Positions 57,268 through 64,000 of a DNA stretch of 64,000 nt are shown here, piece after piece. The stretch is from Aliiroseovarius subalbicans (GTDB lineage Bacteria; Pseudomonadota; Alphaproteobacteria; Rhodobacterales; Rhodobacteraceae): contig NZ_JALBYQ010000001.1 of NCBI RefSeq assembly GCF_022678625.1, positions 1,480,439 to 1,544,438 on the forward strand, read 5' to 3'. The notes under the pieces were generated by a model. The model saw nothing but the letters and a program-made list of their open reading frames with translations, did no database searches and was not told where the DNA came from. The translations under genes and the position numbers were made by a program. Each line of letters begins with the position of its first letter. Position 1 is the stretch's first letter.

Positions 57268-58167
57268 TTAGCTGAATGGGCCGTGCTTTCCCGTCCTGTG
57301 CAAGGCTCGCATTTCTTCAGTGAGAAAGTCGACAAATCGCCGGACGCGCACTGTTCTTCTTAGGTCCGAGTGGAGGAGCAACCATAACCATGGACCGGGG
57401 GACAACTCCGTTCCCGGCATCCTGCGAAGGTTTGGAAAAACGGGTTCAAAGAGCGTTGACATATGTGACATGCCGACAGACAGGTTCACGAGGCGCATTC
57501 TCATCTGTCCATCCGATACCTCGTGGCGCAGCGTTGCTCTCGGAAAAGGCGAGCGCTGTGTCCAGCTTTCAGGAGCACCCTTCGTCGGAGTGCCAATCCA
57601 TGTGAGACCCGCTCCACCCGGCCCCGCTTTGGGGGCCTTCTGTTCAAGATAGTCTTTGCTGGCATAAACGCCAATTTCTAGTTGGAATAGTTTACGCGCG
57701 ACCACATCTTCGGTCACCTCGTGGGCGGCACGCAACGATATGTCGGTTTTATCATTGGTGATCGATTCCACTTCGGACGTCAGCCTCATCTCAATGTCGA
57801 TCTCGGGATATTTATCACTAAAGCGCGCAACTATCGGTGCCACAATGTCGTAAGCAAGCGTTGGCGTCAGCGAGAACCGTATTTTGCCTGCCTCGCTACG
57901 ATCAAGCCCTTCGACCCGTTTGCGCGCGGCGAATATTTTCTGCTCAGCCTCTTCTGCCATCGGCAACAGGGCTTCTCCGAATTCGGTCAACGAAAAGCCC
58001 CGTTGGGACCTGTGAAACAATCGCACGCCATAGCTGGTTTCCAGCGCCTGAATACTTCGATTGACAGTGCCGTAACTGGCACCGACCATTTCTGCTGCGG
58101 ACCGCAAACTGCCCGCGCGAGCAACGGCAAGAAAATGTGGCAGGAGTTCCCAATCAAACGTACGCAT
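57268..58167 (-). CDS. LysR-type transcriptional regulator
   Basis: 299-aa LysR protein. wHTH at residues ~4-62 (LLPHFLAVARAGSLRSAAEM, GTVNRSIQALETSYGVRLFH), effector domain from ~90 (IRFSLTPTLAYDIVAPIVAR). The ATG at 58167 is used; six codons upstream are possible but lack a ribosome site. It is divergent from cytochrome b561 across 124 bp that carry a nested inverted repeat, so it should regulate that gene and itself. Typical of stress- or redox-responsive LysR/electron-carrier pairs. Ligand unknown. Confidence 0.88.
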   Translation of the reverse strand: MRTFDWELLPHFLAVARAGSLRSAAEMVGASYGTVNRSIQALETSYGVRLFHRSQRGFSLTEFGEALLPMAEEAEQKIFAARKRVEGLDRSEAGKIRFSLTPTLAYDIVAPIVARFSDKYPEIDIEMRLTSEVESITNDKTDISLRAAHEVTEDVVARKLFQLEIGVYASKDYLEQKAPKAGPGGAGLTWIGTPTKGAPESWTQRSPFPRATLRHEVSDGQMRMRLVNLSVGMSHMSTLFEPVFPNLRRMPGTELSPGPWLWLLLHSDLRRTVRVRRFVDFLTEEMRALHRTGKHGPFS

Positions 58168-58171
58168 GTTC

Positions 58172-58209
58172 CACCTATGTAACAAACCGTTCTGTTTGTT
58201 TCGTAGGTG
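58172..58209. promoter_or_regulatory. Nested inverted repeat between LysR gene and cytochrome b561
   Basis: Inner arms AACAAAC (58181-58187) and GTTTGTT (58194-58200), outer arms CACCTA (58172-58177) and TAGGTG (58204-58209), all perfect. The site begins 5 bp upstream of the LysR ATG, so binding would block LysR translation start or its transcription (autorepression). Confidence 0.55.
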
Positions 58210-58291
58210 ATTGGCAGGGAAATAGATAGACTGGATTGAACCTATTCTTCCTTGCTCGCATTGCGGCGTCTTTCAATGACTGGACCACACA

Positions 58292-58822
58292 ATGAAACGA
58301 TATCATCCCTTTCTCGTCGGCCTGCATTGGCTCATCGCGGTAATGATCCTAGTAGCTCTCATTCTTGGTGGACCCAGTCTGGCTGAGATCCCAAACGATA
58401 GCCCAGACAAGATGTTTGGGCTGACCGGCCATATGATTTGGGGGCTGACAATCGGGGCGCTTATGGTCACGCGACTACTTTTGCGGGTCATCGCCAAGGC
58501 TCCACCTCATGCGGATGCGGGCAGTGCAGCGCTGAATTCCGGCGCTAAACTGGCGCATTTGGGACTGTATGCGTTAGTTTTTTCGATGGTGGGCAGCGGC
58601 ATTGCACTTGCTTATTCAGCGGGTCTGTTCTCGATCGTCTTCGGAGGATCCGATGCAGGCTTACCGCCCACCTTCAGTGTTTTCACAGCTCGAACAGTGC
58701 ACGGCATAATAGCGACCGTCCTTTTTGTCTTGATCGGTCTTCATGTCGCTGGATGGGTCTATCACCAGTTCTACTTGCGAGATCGGTTGATCAGTCGCAT
58801 GTGGTTTGGAAAGCGTAGCTAG
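58292..58822 (+). CDS. Cytochrome b561-family membrane protein
   Basis: 176-aa four-helix di-heme or mono-heme membrane protein. His residues are in RYHPFLVGLHWLIA, TGHMIWG, ARTVHGIIA and IGLHVAGWVYH, at positions suited to heme ligands. It moves electrons between the quinone pool and a periplasmic acceptor, or works as superoxide:quinone oxidoreductase (CybB-like). It is divergent from and probably controlled by the LysR gene at 57268. Confidence 0.9.
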   Translation: MKRYHPFLVGLHWLIAVMILVALILGGPSLAEIPNDSPDKMFGLTGHMIWGLTIGALMVTRLLLRVIAKAPPHADAGSAALNSGAKLAHLGLYALVFSMVGSGIALAYSAGLFSIVFGGSDAGLPPTFSVFTARTVHGIIATVLFVLIGLHVAGWVYHQFYLRDRLISRMWFGKRS

Positions 58823-59095
58823 GGCGACCATTAAAGGTCTACACAATCAGCGCGCTGCCTATTGTAATACTGGGCGCAGGTTTGAACGACTTTGCGCAGC
58901 ATTTCAGCCATTCATCTAAAAAGTGAAAATGTCCGTTTTGTTCGCAGACTACCAGTTGGTCGGCAATCCCCCCATTATAATGGGGTCTAGCCGTAGTACT
59001 CACGCATCAATCCTCTTACCGTTTCAAAGTCCTGCTCGCATTTGGCGAAAGAAACCTCGATGGTGTTTTCCATCAGCATCGACCTTTTCCGTTAC

Positions 59096-59677
59096 TTATG
59101 TGGATAGTTTGGCAATCAGCGCCGTAACGAGATCATCTTCGGAGTGCTTTAGTGGATCACCAATGCCCTCAGATAATCCAAGCATCATCACCAGCCCTAA
59201 AGCAGCCGAATGAATCGCAAATGCAGATTGGCGTGATTGTTCCAACGTTCCACCAAGGTGCGCTGCAAAGGTGCCGTACATACGCGATGTCGTGGCATGG
59301 ATTCGTTCGAGTGCAACGGTATCCTTTGCTTCCTGAACGCCTGTTTTCAGCGTCTGCGGCGCAAGATACATCATGCGGAACCGATCAAGGTCACCCATGT
59401 GAAACCTCGTGATTGCTCGCACAAAAACCTCGACGGCCTCATTGGCTGTATCGGCAGACTCCAGGGCACTTTCGGCCTCATGGGCTTCTGCGCCCAGCCA
59501 ATCGACGAACATGGCCGCAAGCAGATCGCCCTTAGAAGGAAACCAATACAGCACTGCCTGCTTTGAAATACCCAACTCACGCGCAATTGCGTCGAAAGAG
59601 ACGGCGCCTAAGCCACCAGACGCAAGCAGCTTTTGTACTACACCAAGTATCTTCGCGTCCGTTCTGAGGTCCCCCAT
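59096..59677 (-). CDS. TetR-family repressor
   Basis: 193-aa TetR protein: HTH in FDAIARELGISKQAVLYWFP (residues ~25-45), then a helical ligand-binding domain. A ribosome site (aaggga) precedes the ATG. It is divergent from the MAPEG gene, and an 18-bp inverted repeat lies between them. Ligand unknown; such pairs often respond to lipophilic or electrophilic compounds, a guess based on the MAPEG partner. Confidence 0.88.
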   Translation of the reverse strand: MGDLRTDAKILGVVQKLLASGGLGAVSFDAIARELGISKQAVLYWFPSKGDLLAAMFVDWLGAEAHEAESALESADTANEAVEVFVRAITRFHMGDLDRFRMMYLAPQTLKTGVQEAKDTVALERIHATTSRMYGTFAAHLGGTLEQSRQSAFAIHSAALGLVMMLGLSEGIGDPLKHSEDDLVTALIAKLST

Positions 59678-59691
59678 CAGTTTTCCCTTGA

Positions 59692-59735
59692 TTGTTTACC
59701 AATGGTAAGCTACCCCACTTGCCAACGGTAAACAA
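59692..59735. promoter_or_regulatory. TetR operator, double palindrome
   Basis: TTGTTTACCAATGGTAAG (59692-59709) and CTTGCCAACGGTAAACAA (59718-59735) are inverted copies with three mismatches. Each half also has its own dyad (TTACC-AAT-GGTAA). This fits two TetR dimers on one operator controlling both divergent genes. Confidence 0.75.
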
Positions 59736-59756
59736 GCATGAAAGGGCGATAACGCC

Positions 59757-60221
59757 ATGGATCTGCTAAGTTTGGATAACGCGGTTTTCGAGGTTTATGT
59801 CATTGCGGCGGCATTGGCCGTACTGAAGCTCATGCTTCAAGGTTGGATGACAGTGTACCGGATGCTGAAGGCCAATTCGGGCTGGGCCAGTCCCGAAGAC
59901 CTGAGACCGGGGCTCATCAACCGGGCTCCGAATGAAGCCCAATTGGAAGTCAACGAATTTGTTGATCGTTCCCGTCGGATGCACAGAAATGACCTTGAGA
60001 ATATTCCTGGGTTTTTGATCGCCGGATTACTCTTTGTAGTCGTGAATCCAATCCTCCTGCATGCACAGGTATTGATGTATGGTTTCGTTCTGGCCCGGCT
60101 TGCTCACTTCGCGGCATACGTGTCAAAGCAATCACATGAAGTCCGAGCGATATTTTACACCATCGGCTCAATGATAGTTATCTATATGGCCGCCCACGTG
60201 TTGTGGTCGGTGCTAACCTGA
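59757..60221 (+). CDS. MAPEG-family membrane protein
   Basis: 154-aa protein with four membrane helices (VIAAALAVLKLMLQGWM, IPGFLIAGLLFVVVNPILL, VLMYGFVLARLAHFAAYV, TIGSMIVIYMAAHVLW). The MAPEG signature is RRMHRNDLENIPGF (Arg-x3-Asn-Asp-x-Glu-x2-Pro-x-Phe). Members are glutathione-dependent transferases or peroxidases that detoxify hydrophobic electrophiles. A ribosome site (aaaggg) lies 10 nt upstream. Divergent from TetR. Confidence 0.9.
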   Translation: MDLLSLDNAVFEVYVIAAALAVLKLMLQGWMTVYRMLKANSGWASPEDLRPGLINRAPNEAQLEVNEFVDRSRRMHRNDLENIPGFLIAGLLFVVVNPILLHAQVLMYGFVLARLAHFAAYVSKQSHEVRAIFYTIGSMIVIYMAAHVLWSVLT

Positions 60222-60602
60222 ATAAACGAAGTTTCCCCTGGCCTCGAAAAAGCGGCGGTTTCCGAGGGAGCAGTTCGCGGACGGCAGCGTCGTCCGCCCA
60301 GCAGACATCCATGGTGTTTGCAGGGAATGGCAGTTCTGAGCCCAGAGTGACAGATGCTGCAAATCTCACCGACGGCAGGAACGGGCGGAGAGCTGTCATT
60401 CGATGCGGTCAGCACCAAGGTCCGACAACGGGACAAAACCGTCGTTCAGTCAAGCGCATTCACGTCGACATTCGGCCCAAACCGGACCTTGGCCCGTCGC
60501 GCGCCAAGGATCCGCTTCGAGCCCAAACTGCCAAATACTGCAAAGTGTCCGAATGTCCGCTATTGCGAGCGAGACGCGAAATGCCCCTCGCTCGCATCTC
60601 GG
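60222..60602. other. Intergenic, probably decayed DNA
   Basis: 381 bp between MAPEG and the end of the SDR gene. Several overlapping short frames exist on both strands but none has a ribosome site or recognisable protein text. It looks like a non-functional remnant inside the island. Confidence 0.45.
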
Positions 60603-61550
60603 TTAGAAATCCCAGTGGAAGCCTGTCGCCTCTTCGGAGACGTGCCATAGCTTTGTCATTACAGCTTTGTCGTAGGCGTGCGCATGCAGGGTGCCTTTGC
60701 CTACCGGACCCACAAACTCCATTCGGCCCGTCGGACCAAAAAGCGCGCGCTGTTCCAGCCCGTCTTCGGTCGCGCACATTACCTCGGGGTAGGCGCCTTT
60801 TTCGGCGGATTGCACCATAGGGGTAAGGGTCATGAGCCTGAACAGCAGCTTGGTCAACCAGTTGCCGCTGGTGGAAATCAGCGAAGTTGCCGAGGACCCC
60901 GGGTGGCAGACGTAAACCTGAACGCCTCTGCCTGTCGCCTCAAGGCGATCCTGCAACTCATAGGCAAACATCATCTGCGCCAGCTTGCTCTGGCTATAGA
61001 CAGGGTTGGCGCTGTAATTCTTATCCCAGTTCATGTCGTCGAATTGGATGGTCTTGCTCCCCAGGTTGTAGCCAAGGCTGGCGACAACGACGATCCGGCC
61101 CTTGCTGTCTTCGATCCGGTCAAATAGCGTCCCGCACAGCACGAAGTGCCCGTAGTGGTTTGTGCCAAGCTGGCTTTCAAACCCATCAACGGTAAGTTTC
61201 TGTGTCGGCACCTGCGCGATGGCCGCGTTGCAGATCAGCGCGTCGATCCGAGGAACGGTTTTCAGAACCTCTTCAGCCGCCGCGCGGACGCTTGCCAGAT
61301 CCGACAGGTCCATGCGCACAAAGCTCACATCAGCGCTCCCGCCGAACTCCTCTTTCAATTCCTTGATGGCGGCGGTCGATTTGTCGGCGCTGCGGTTCAG
61401 CATTACAACTTTTGCCCCCTTCGACAGAAAGATGCGTGAGGCCTGAAACCCGGCACCAGCATTGCCGCCGGTGATGACATAGGTTTTGCCCGCAAGTGAG
61501 CCAAGACGGTCAGGCGTCCAGCCATTGGGTCCGTAAGTCGTGTCTGTCAT
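60603..61550 (-). CDS. Short-chain dehydrogenase/reductase
   Basis: 315-aa SDR: cofactor motif VITGGNAGAGF (TGxxxGxG), NAAIAQ, active-site YSQSKLAQMM (Tyr-x3-Lys). It belongs to the retinol dehydrogenase/protochlorophyllide reductase-like subgroup by the PVYSQSKLAQ and FVLCGTLFDRI segments. The substrate is unknown. Divergent from the AraC gene at 61720, which likely regulates it. Confidence 0.9.
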   Translation of the reverse strand: MTDTTYGPNGWTPDRLGSLAGKTYVITGGNAGAGFQASRIFLSKGAKVVMLNRSADKSTAAIKELKEEFGGSADVSFVRMDLSDLASVRAAAEEVLKTVPRIDALICNAAIAQVPTQKLTVDGFESQLGTNHYGHFVLCGTLFDRIEDSKGRIVVVASLGYNLGSKTIQFDDMNWDKNYSANPVYSQSKLAQMMFAYELQDRLEATGRGVQVYVCHPGSSATSLISTSGNWLTKLLFRLMTLTPMVQSAEKGAYPEVMCATEDGLEQRALFGPTGRMEFVGPVGKGTLHAHAYDKAVMTKLWHVSEEATGFHWDF

Positions 61551-61719
61551 AGCGTTGCTCCTTTTGGCGCCGGCACAACAGCAGCGCGATATCTGCTTTC
61601 GTCTTGAGTAGGTAGTTAACTCTCACGAACGGGCGGAAATAGGCGATATCGTCGCAATTACTTGCCTGATTGTATCACTTGGGTTGTCACGGCTGAATTT
61701 GACGCACTACAACAGGCAC

Positions 61720-62592
61720 ATGAGTAAAGTACAAATCAAACAGCTTGTCCAAGGTCGAACCGACCAAGACGGCCTGACGGAAACCGGCATCAAGGGCGTG
61801 CGTCTGTTTCGGGCCACACAAGCGATCCCATGTGTTCCGGCGGTCTATGAACCCTGTGTTGTTGCCATCGTAAGTGGGGCCAAGGAGGCTGTTCTGGACG
61901 GCCGAAGATATGTATATGATGACGGCCAATACTTGTGCTGCCCGATGTCGATGCCTGTGAAGGCCGGAACACCTGCCGCATCCGTGGATAACCCTCTCTA
62001 CGGCGTCATGGTTTCACTGGATAAACGTGTGATGACTGAACTGGCGACGGAGATGGAAAGTGCCGGGGGCGTGCTCCCCGTGGTCACCGGCGGTTTGCGT
62101 GCGCAAGGGATCAGACTGGCCAGGTGGGATGAGGGTTTCACCGATGCGTTGCTTAGGCTGCTTCAGCTTGGGGCCAGCCAGACGGACACGGCGGTCCTTG
62201 GGGAAACGCGGTTGCGAGAGCTGTATTACGCGGTTTTGAAGGGCGAGGCGGGTATTTTTGCGCGCCAAGCCTTTGGGGCTGGCAACGCTATCGCGCGGTC
62301 CATCGCGCATGTGTCTTCCCATTTGGACGCGCCGATATCGATTGATGATATGGCAGCCCGCGCAGGCATGAGCCGAGCTGCGTTTCATCGCAAGTTCAAG
62401 CAGGCCACAACGATGGCCCCGATCCAGTTCGTGAAATCTATGCGCCTCAACAACGCTGCCATGAAGATCGCCGGGGGGATGACTGTCAACGAGGCGGCCG
62501 TGAACGTCGGATACGTTAGCCCATCTCAATTCAGCCGAGAGTTCAAACGAATGTATGGGCAGTCGCCGCGACAGTGGAGCGATGCGCAGTAG
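61720..62592 (+). CDS. AraC-family regulator
   Basis: 290-aa regulator with an AraC_N-type cupin half (AIPCVPAVYEPCVVAIVSGA) and two C-terminal HTHs (SIDDMAARAGMSRAAFHRKF; VNEAAVNVGYVSPSQFSREF). The ATG at 61720 is chosen; the frame also opens at a TTG at 61684 with no ribosome site. This AraC subgroup often sits beside an SDR or aldo-keto reductase gene and controls it. Confidence 0.9.
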   Translation: MSKVQIKQLVQGRTDQDGLTETGIKGVRLFRATQAIPCVPAVYEPCVVAIVSGAKEAVLDGRRYVYDDGQYLCCPMSMPVKAGTPAASVDNPLYGVMVSLDKRVMTELATEMESAGGVLPVVTGGLRAQGIRLARWDEGFTDALLRLLQLGASQTDTAVLGETRLRELYYAVLKGEAGIFARQAFGAGNAIARSIAHVSSHLDAPISIDDMAARAGMSRAAFHRKFKQATTMAPIQFVKSMRLNNAAMKIAGGMTVNEAAVNVGYVSPSQFSREFKRMYGQSPRQWSDAQ

Positions 62593-63035
62593 CTCCCCTT
62601 GGAGATCGGGTAGGAGCGCGCGTTGGCTCAAGACCTGAACCGGCCATTGAACGAGGCGAAACAAGTGGCAGCTTCGTCCCGCTCAGCAGTCGTTGGTGCA
62701 TCGTGCAGCGAAAGTCCGCTTGCCTTCCCGTGCGACCATCACACGGATAAAATGACTCAATTTTAAAGTGAGAATCTCCTCAGTAGGCTGCTGCAACTAG
62801 TTGCGCTAGATCTACAAAAAGTTGTCCCAAGTGTTGAAATGTTTTTTTAGTGCAGTTGGGGAAATTACCGAATTAGGGCCCAGTGGCCGGGAGATTTCGA
62901 CAGTCGGGTTACCGGAGGGCGTTGCTTGTCCAAACGACATCAGTTGAGGCAACCTAGTCAAAAGCCTGCCGGCTTCCAATTGTTCGACGTCAGCGCCATA
63001 AAAAAACTGGGCGATTCATTAAAGCGGACATTGCT
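62593..63035. other. Intergenic region, no feature recognised
   Basis: 443 bp between AraC and the orphan secreted protein. AT-rich from ~62750. Nothing in it has a coding signature, and no integrase fragment could be seen on either strand. Confidence 0.45.
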
Positions 63036-63707
63036 ATGCTTGCCCATAGAGCTAACGCACAAAGAAAAAACATCAGAGTCTTTCGCAAAACTAGTTTGAA
63101 TATCTTGTTCTTAAACCTCTTATTCCTTCTGGTTTGTGAAGCCTGCCCTTCGGCACTCGCTGGATATGCGGGAGAGGGCCTAGGTTCTGGACCAAGAGTG
63201 GAGGGTGTAGTCTGCAAGGCCTCCCGTTACCCAAGCAGCGCACCCCAGTCAGAATGCTACCAGAGTATTGGTGATTTCTTTCTTTCACGGGATGGATTCC
63301 AAATTTTGTCCATCGCGACCAAAGAGCAGGAAATAAGCTTCGAGTATTCGCTCGAGCCGATGGATCCAGATGTGATCGGAAGAGGGCACCAGCAGCGCTT
63401 CGAAGAGTTCCTTAGGGAGTGCGCAACGGATCAAGTCTGCGAGTCCGAGCCTTATGAAGCACATCAAGTAACCAGGGAGACTTGTGAAGGAGATTTCCTG
63501 TCGGCGCGCGCGCGGCATTTTCTTGAGCTCCCGAACATTATTTTCGAAACCGTCACCGCTGGAAACATCTTCGTTTGCAAAAGCGTCGGGAGCCTGTCTG
63601 GCCTGTTTGATGGTAAATACAATCCATCGTTTGCGACAGGACCTGATAGCCTCGATCAAAGAGGTTTGGATTCCATTACATATTTTGAACTTAGTATTAC
63701 TCGCTAG
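63036..63707 (+). CDS. Orphan secreted or lipid-anchored protein
   Basis: 223-aa hypothetical. A long basic N-terminus (RKNIRVFRKTS) leads into a hydrophobic signal segment (ILFLNLLFLLVCEACPSALA, 20 residues). The mature part is rich in Glu and has six Cys (VVCKAS, SECYQS, RECATDQVCES, ETCEGD, FVCKSV) that may pair in disulfides. No family recognised. Its codon usage and lower GC differ from the chromosome core, consistent with transfer in the island. Confidence 0.6.
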   Translation: MLAHRANAQRKNIRVFRKTSLNILFLNLLFLLVCEACPSALAGYAGEGLGSGPRVEGVVCKASRYPSSAPQSECYQSIGDFFLSRDGFQILSIATKEQEISFEYSLEPMDPDVIGRGHQQRFEEFLRECATDQVCESEPYEAHQVTRETCEGDFLSARARHFLELPNIIFETVTAGNIFVCKSVGSLSGLFDGKYNPSFATGPDSLDQRGLDSITYFELSITR

Positions 63708-63841
63708 AGGAGAAGACTTTGGTTGAAGTTGTTTTCGCCTGCGCTGTGTGGAAAAAGCGCCTCCCTTTTCGTGGGTGTAAACGCAGGTTGTTCTCCGCCC
63801 TTATTGCCCCATCTCAGGTCATTCGATCTTTGCTCTTCATC

Positions 63842-63861
63842 GTAGCACCATTGTAGCACCA
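63842..63861. repeat. Tandem GTAGCACCA repeat beside att
   Basis: GTAGCACCA occurs at 63842-63850 and 63853-63861, one helical turn apart (11 bp), about 65 bp from the att copy in tRNA-fMet. Short direct repeats one turn apart are typical arm-type binding sites of tyrosine integrases or excisionases. This role is inferred. Confidence 0.4.
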
Positions 63862-63884
63862 GTTCCTGCGACCCAAACGCCAAA

Positions 63885-63902
63885 AGCGCCCCGTGGGGCG
63901 CT
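63885..63902 (-). terminator. Terminator downstream of tRNA-fMet
   Basis: AGCGCCCC (63885-63892) / GGGGCGCT (63895-63902), an 8-bp stem. On the minus strand it is followed by tttt. It would end the tRNA-fMet transcript now that the island has displaced the original terminator at 56932. Confidence 0.6.
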
Positions 63903-63928
63903 AGTGCGTTGTATTATATTGGCAATAT

Positions 63929-64000
<72 letters not shown>

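Noticed and set aside
57021..57335. 104-codon minus-strand frame at the left end of the island
   Set aside because: It overlaps the LysR 3' end, has no ribosome site, and its Arg/Ser-rich text looks like decayed or non-coding DNA.

Overview
The window looks like chromosomal DNA of a Rhodobacteraceae (Roseobacter-group) alphaproteobacterium. The grounds are high-GC core genes with tight ATGA/TGATG overlaps, a protocatechuate 4,5-cleavage cluster, a ring-hydroxylating phenylacetyl-CoA (paa) operon, a TonB-linked B12 operon and an alphaproteobacterial-type initiator tRNA. No species assignment is possible from the sequence alone.

Layout: (1) 1-5771: protocatechuate/gallate meta-cleavage genes (galC partial, galB, a LysR regulator with two DNA-binding domains, a DUF1932 dehydrogenase, ligA, ligB, ligC). 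(2) 5783-11513: glycerate 2-kinase, then an RND efflux pair, closed by a terminator. (3) 11508-19090, minus strand: a cobalamin-riboswitch-controlled operon btuB-btuF-btuC-btuD-cbiZ-exbB-exbD-exbD-tonB, which combines outer-membrane uptake, energy transduction, ABC import and cobinamide salvage in one transcript. (4) 19165-20474: a PagL-like lipid A deacylase and an RraA-family protein. (5) 20795-30673: a signalling cluster of visibly lower GC. It holds a single-domain response regulator, two histidine kinases, a LuxI-type acyl-homoserine-lactone synthase with no LuxR partner, three paralogous REC plus degenerate-GGDEF proteins, an Hpt protein and two tiny ORFs behind a lux-box-like palindrome. 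An IS3 remnant interrupts it. This is the best candidate for an undescribed system. (6) 31060-37693: tRNA-Ser and core genes (SPOR lipoprotein, D,D-carboxypeptidase, tmk, holB, tatD, MBL hydrolase, AEC transporter). (7) 37690-47766: an XRE-type regulator, the phenylacetate operon (thiolase, paaABCDE, a PaaA-like paralog, paaZ, paaX) and a fumarylacetoacetate hydrolase-family gene. (8) 47780-56501, minus strand: an acetate module with acs-adk overlapping, a DUF4212/SSS acetate-type symporter, a cNMP/CBS/DUF294 signalling protein, a small membrane protein and a membrane-PAS-DEDDh exonuclease fusion. (9) 56968-63940: a probable ~7 kb island integrated at the 3' end of tRNA-fMet. It is bounded by 17-bp direct repeats and carries three regulator/enzyme pairs (LysR/cytochrome b561, TetR/MAPEG, AraC/SDR) plus an orphan secreted protein, but no recognisable integrase. 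The window ends inside tRNA-fMet.

Functionally, the flanks are catabolic (lignin-type aromatics, phenylacetate, acetate) and nutrient scavenging (B12). The signalling cluster and the tRNA island are accessory insertions with different composition. All family assignments come from reading motifs. No database search was run.
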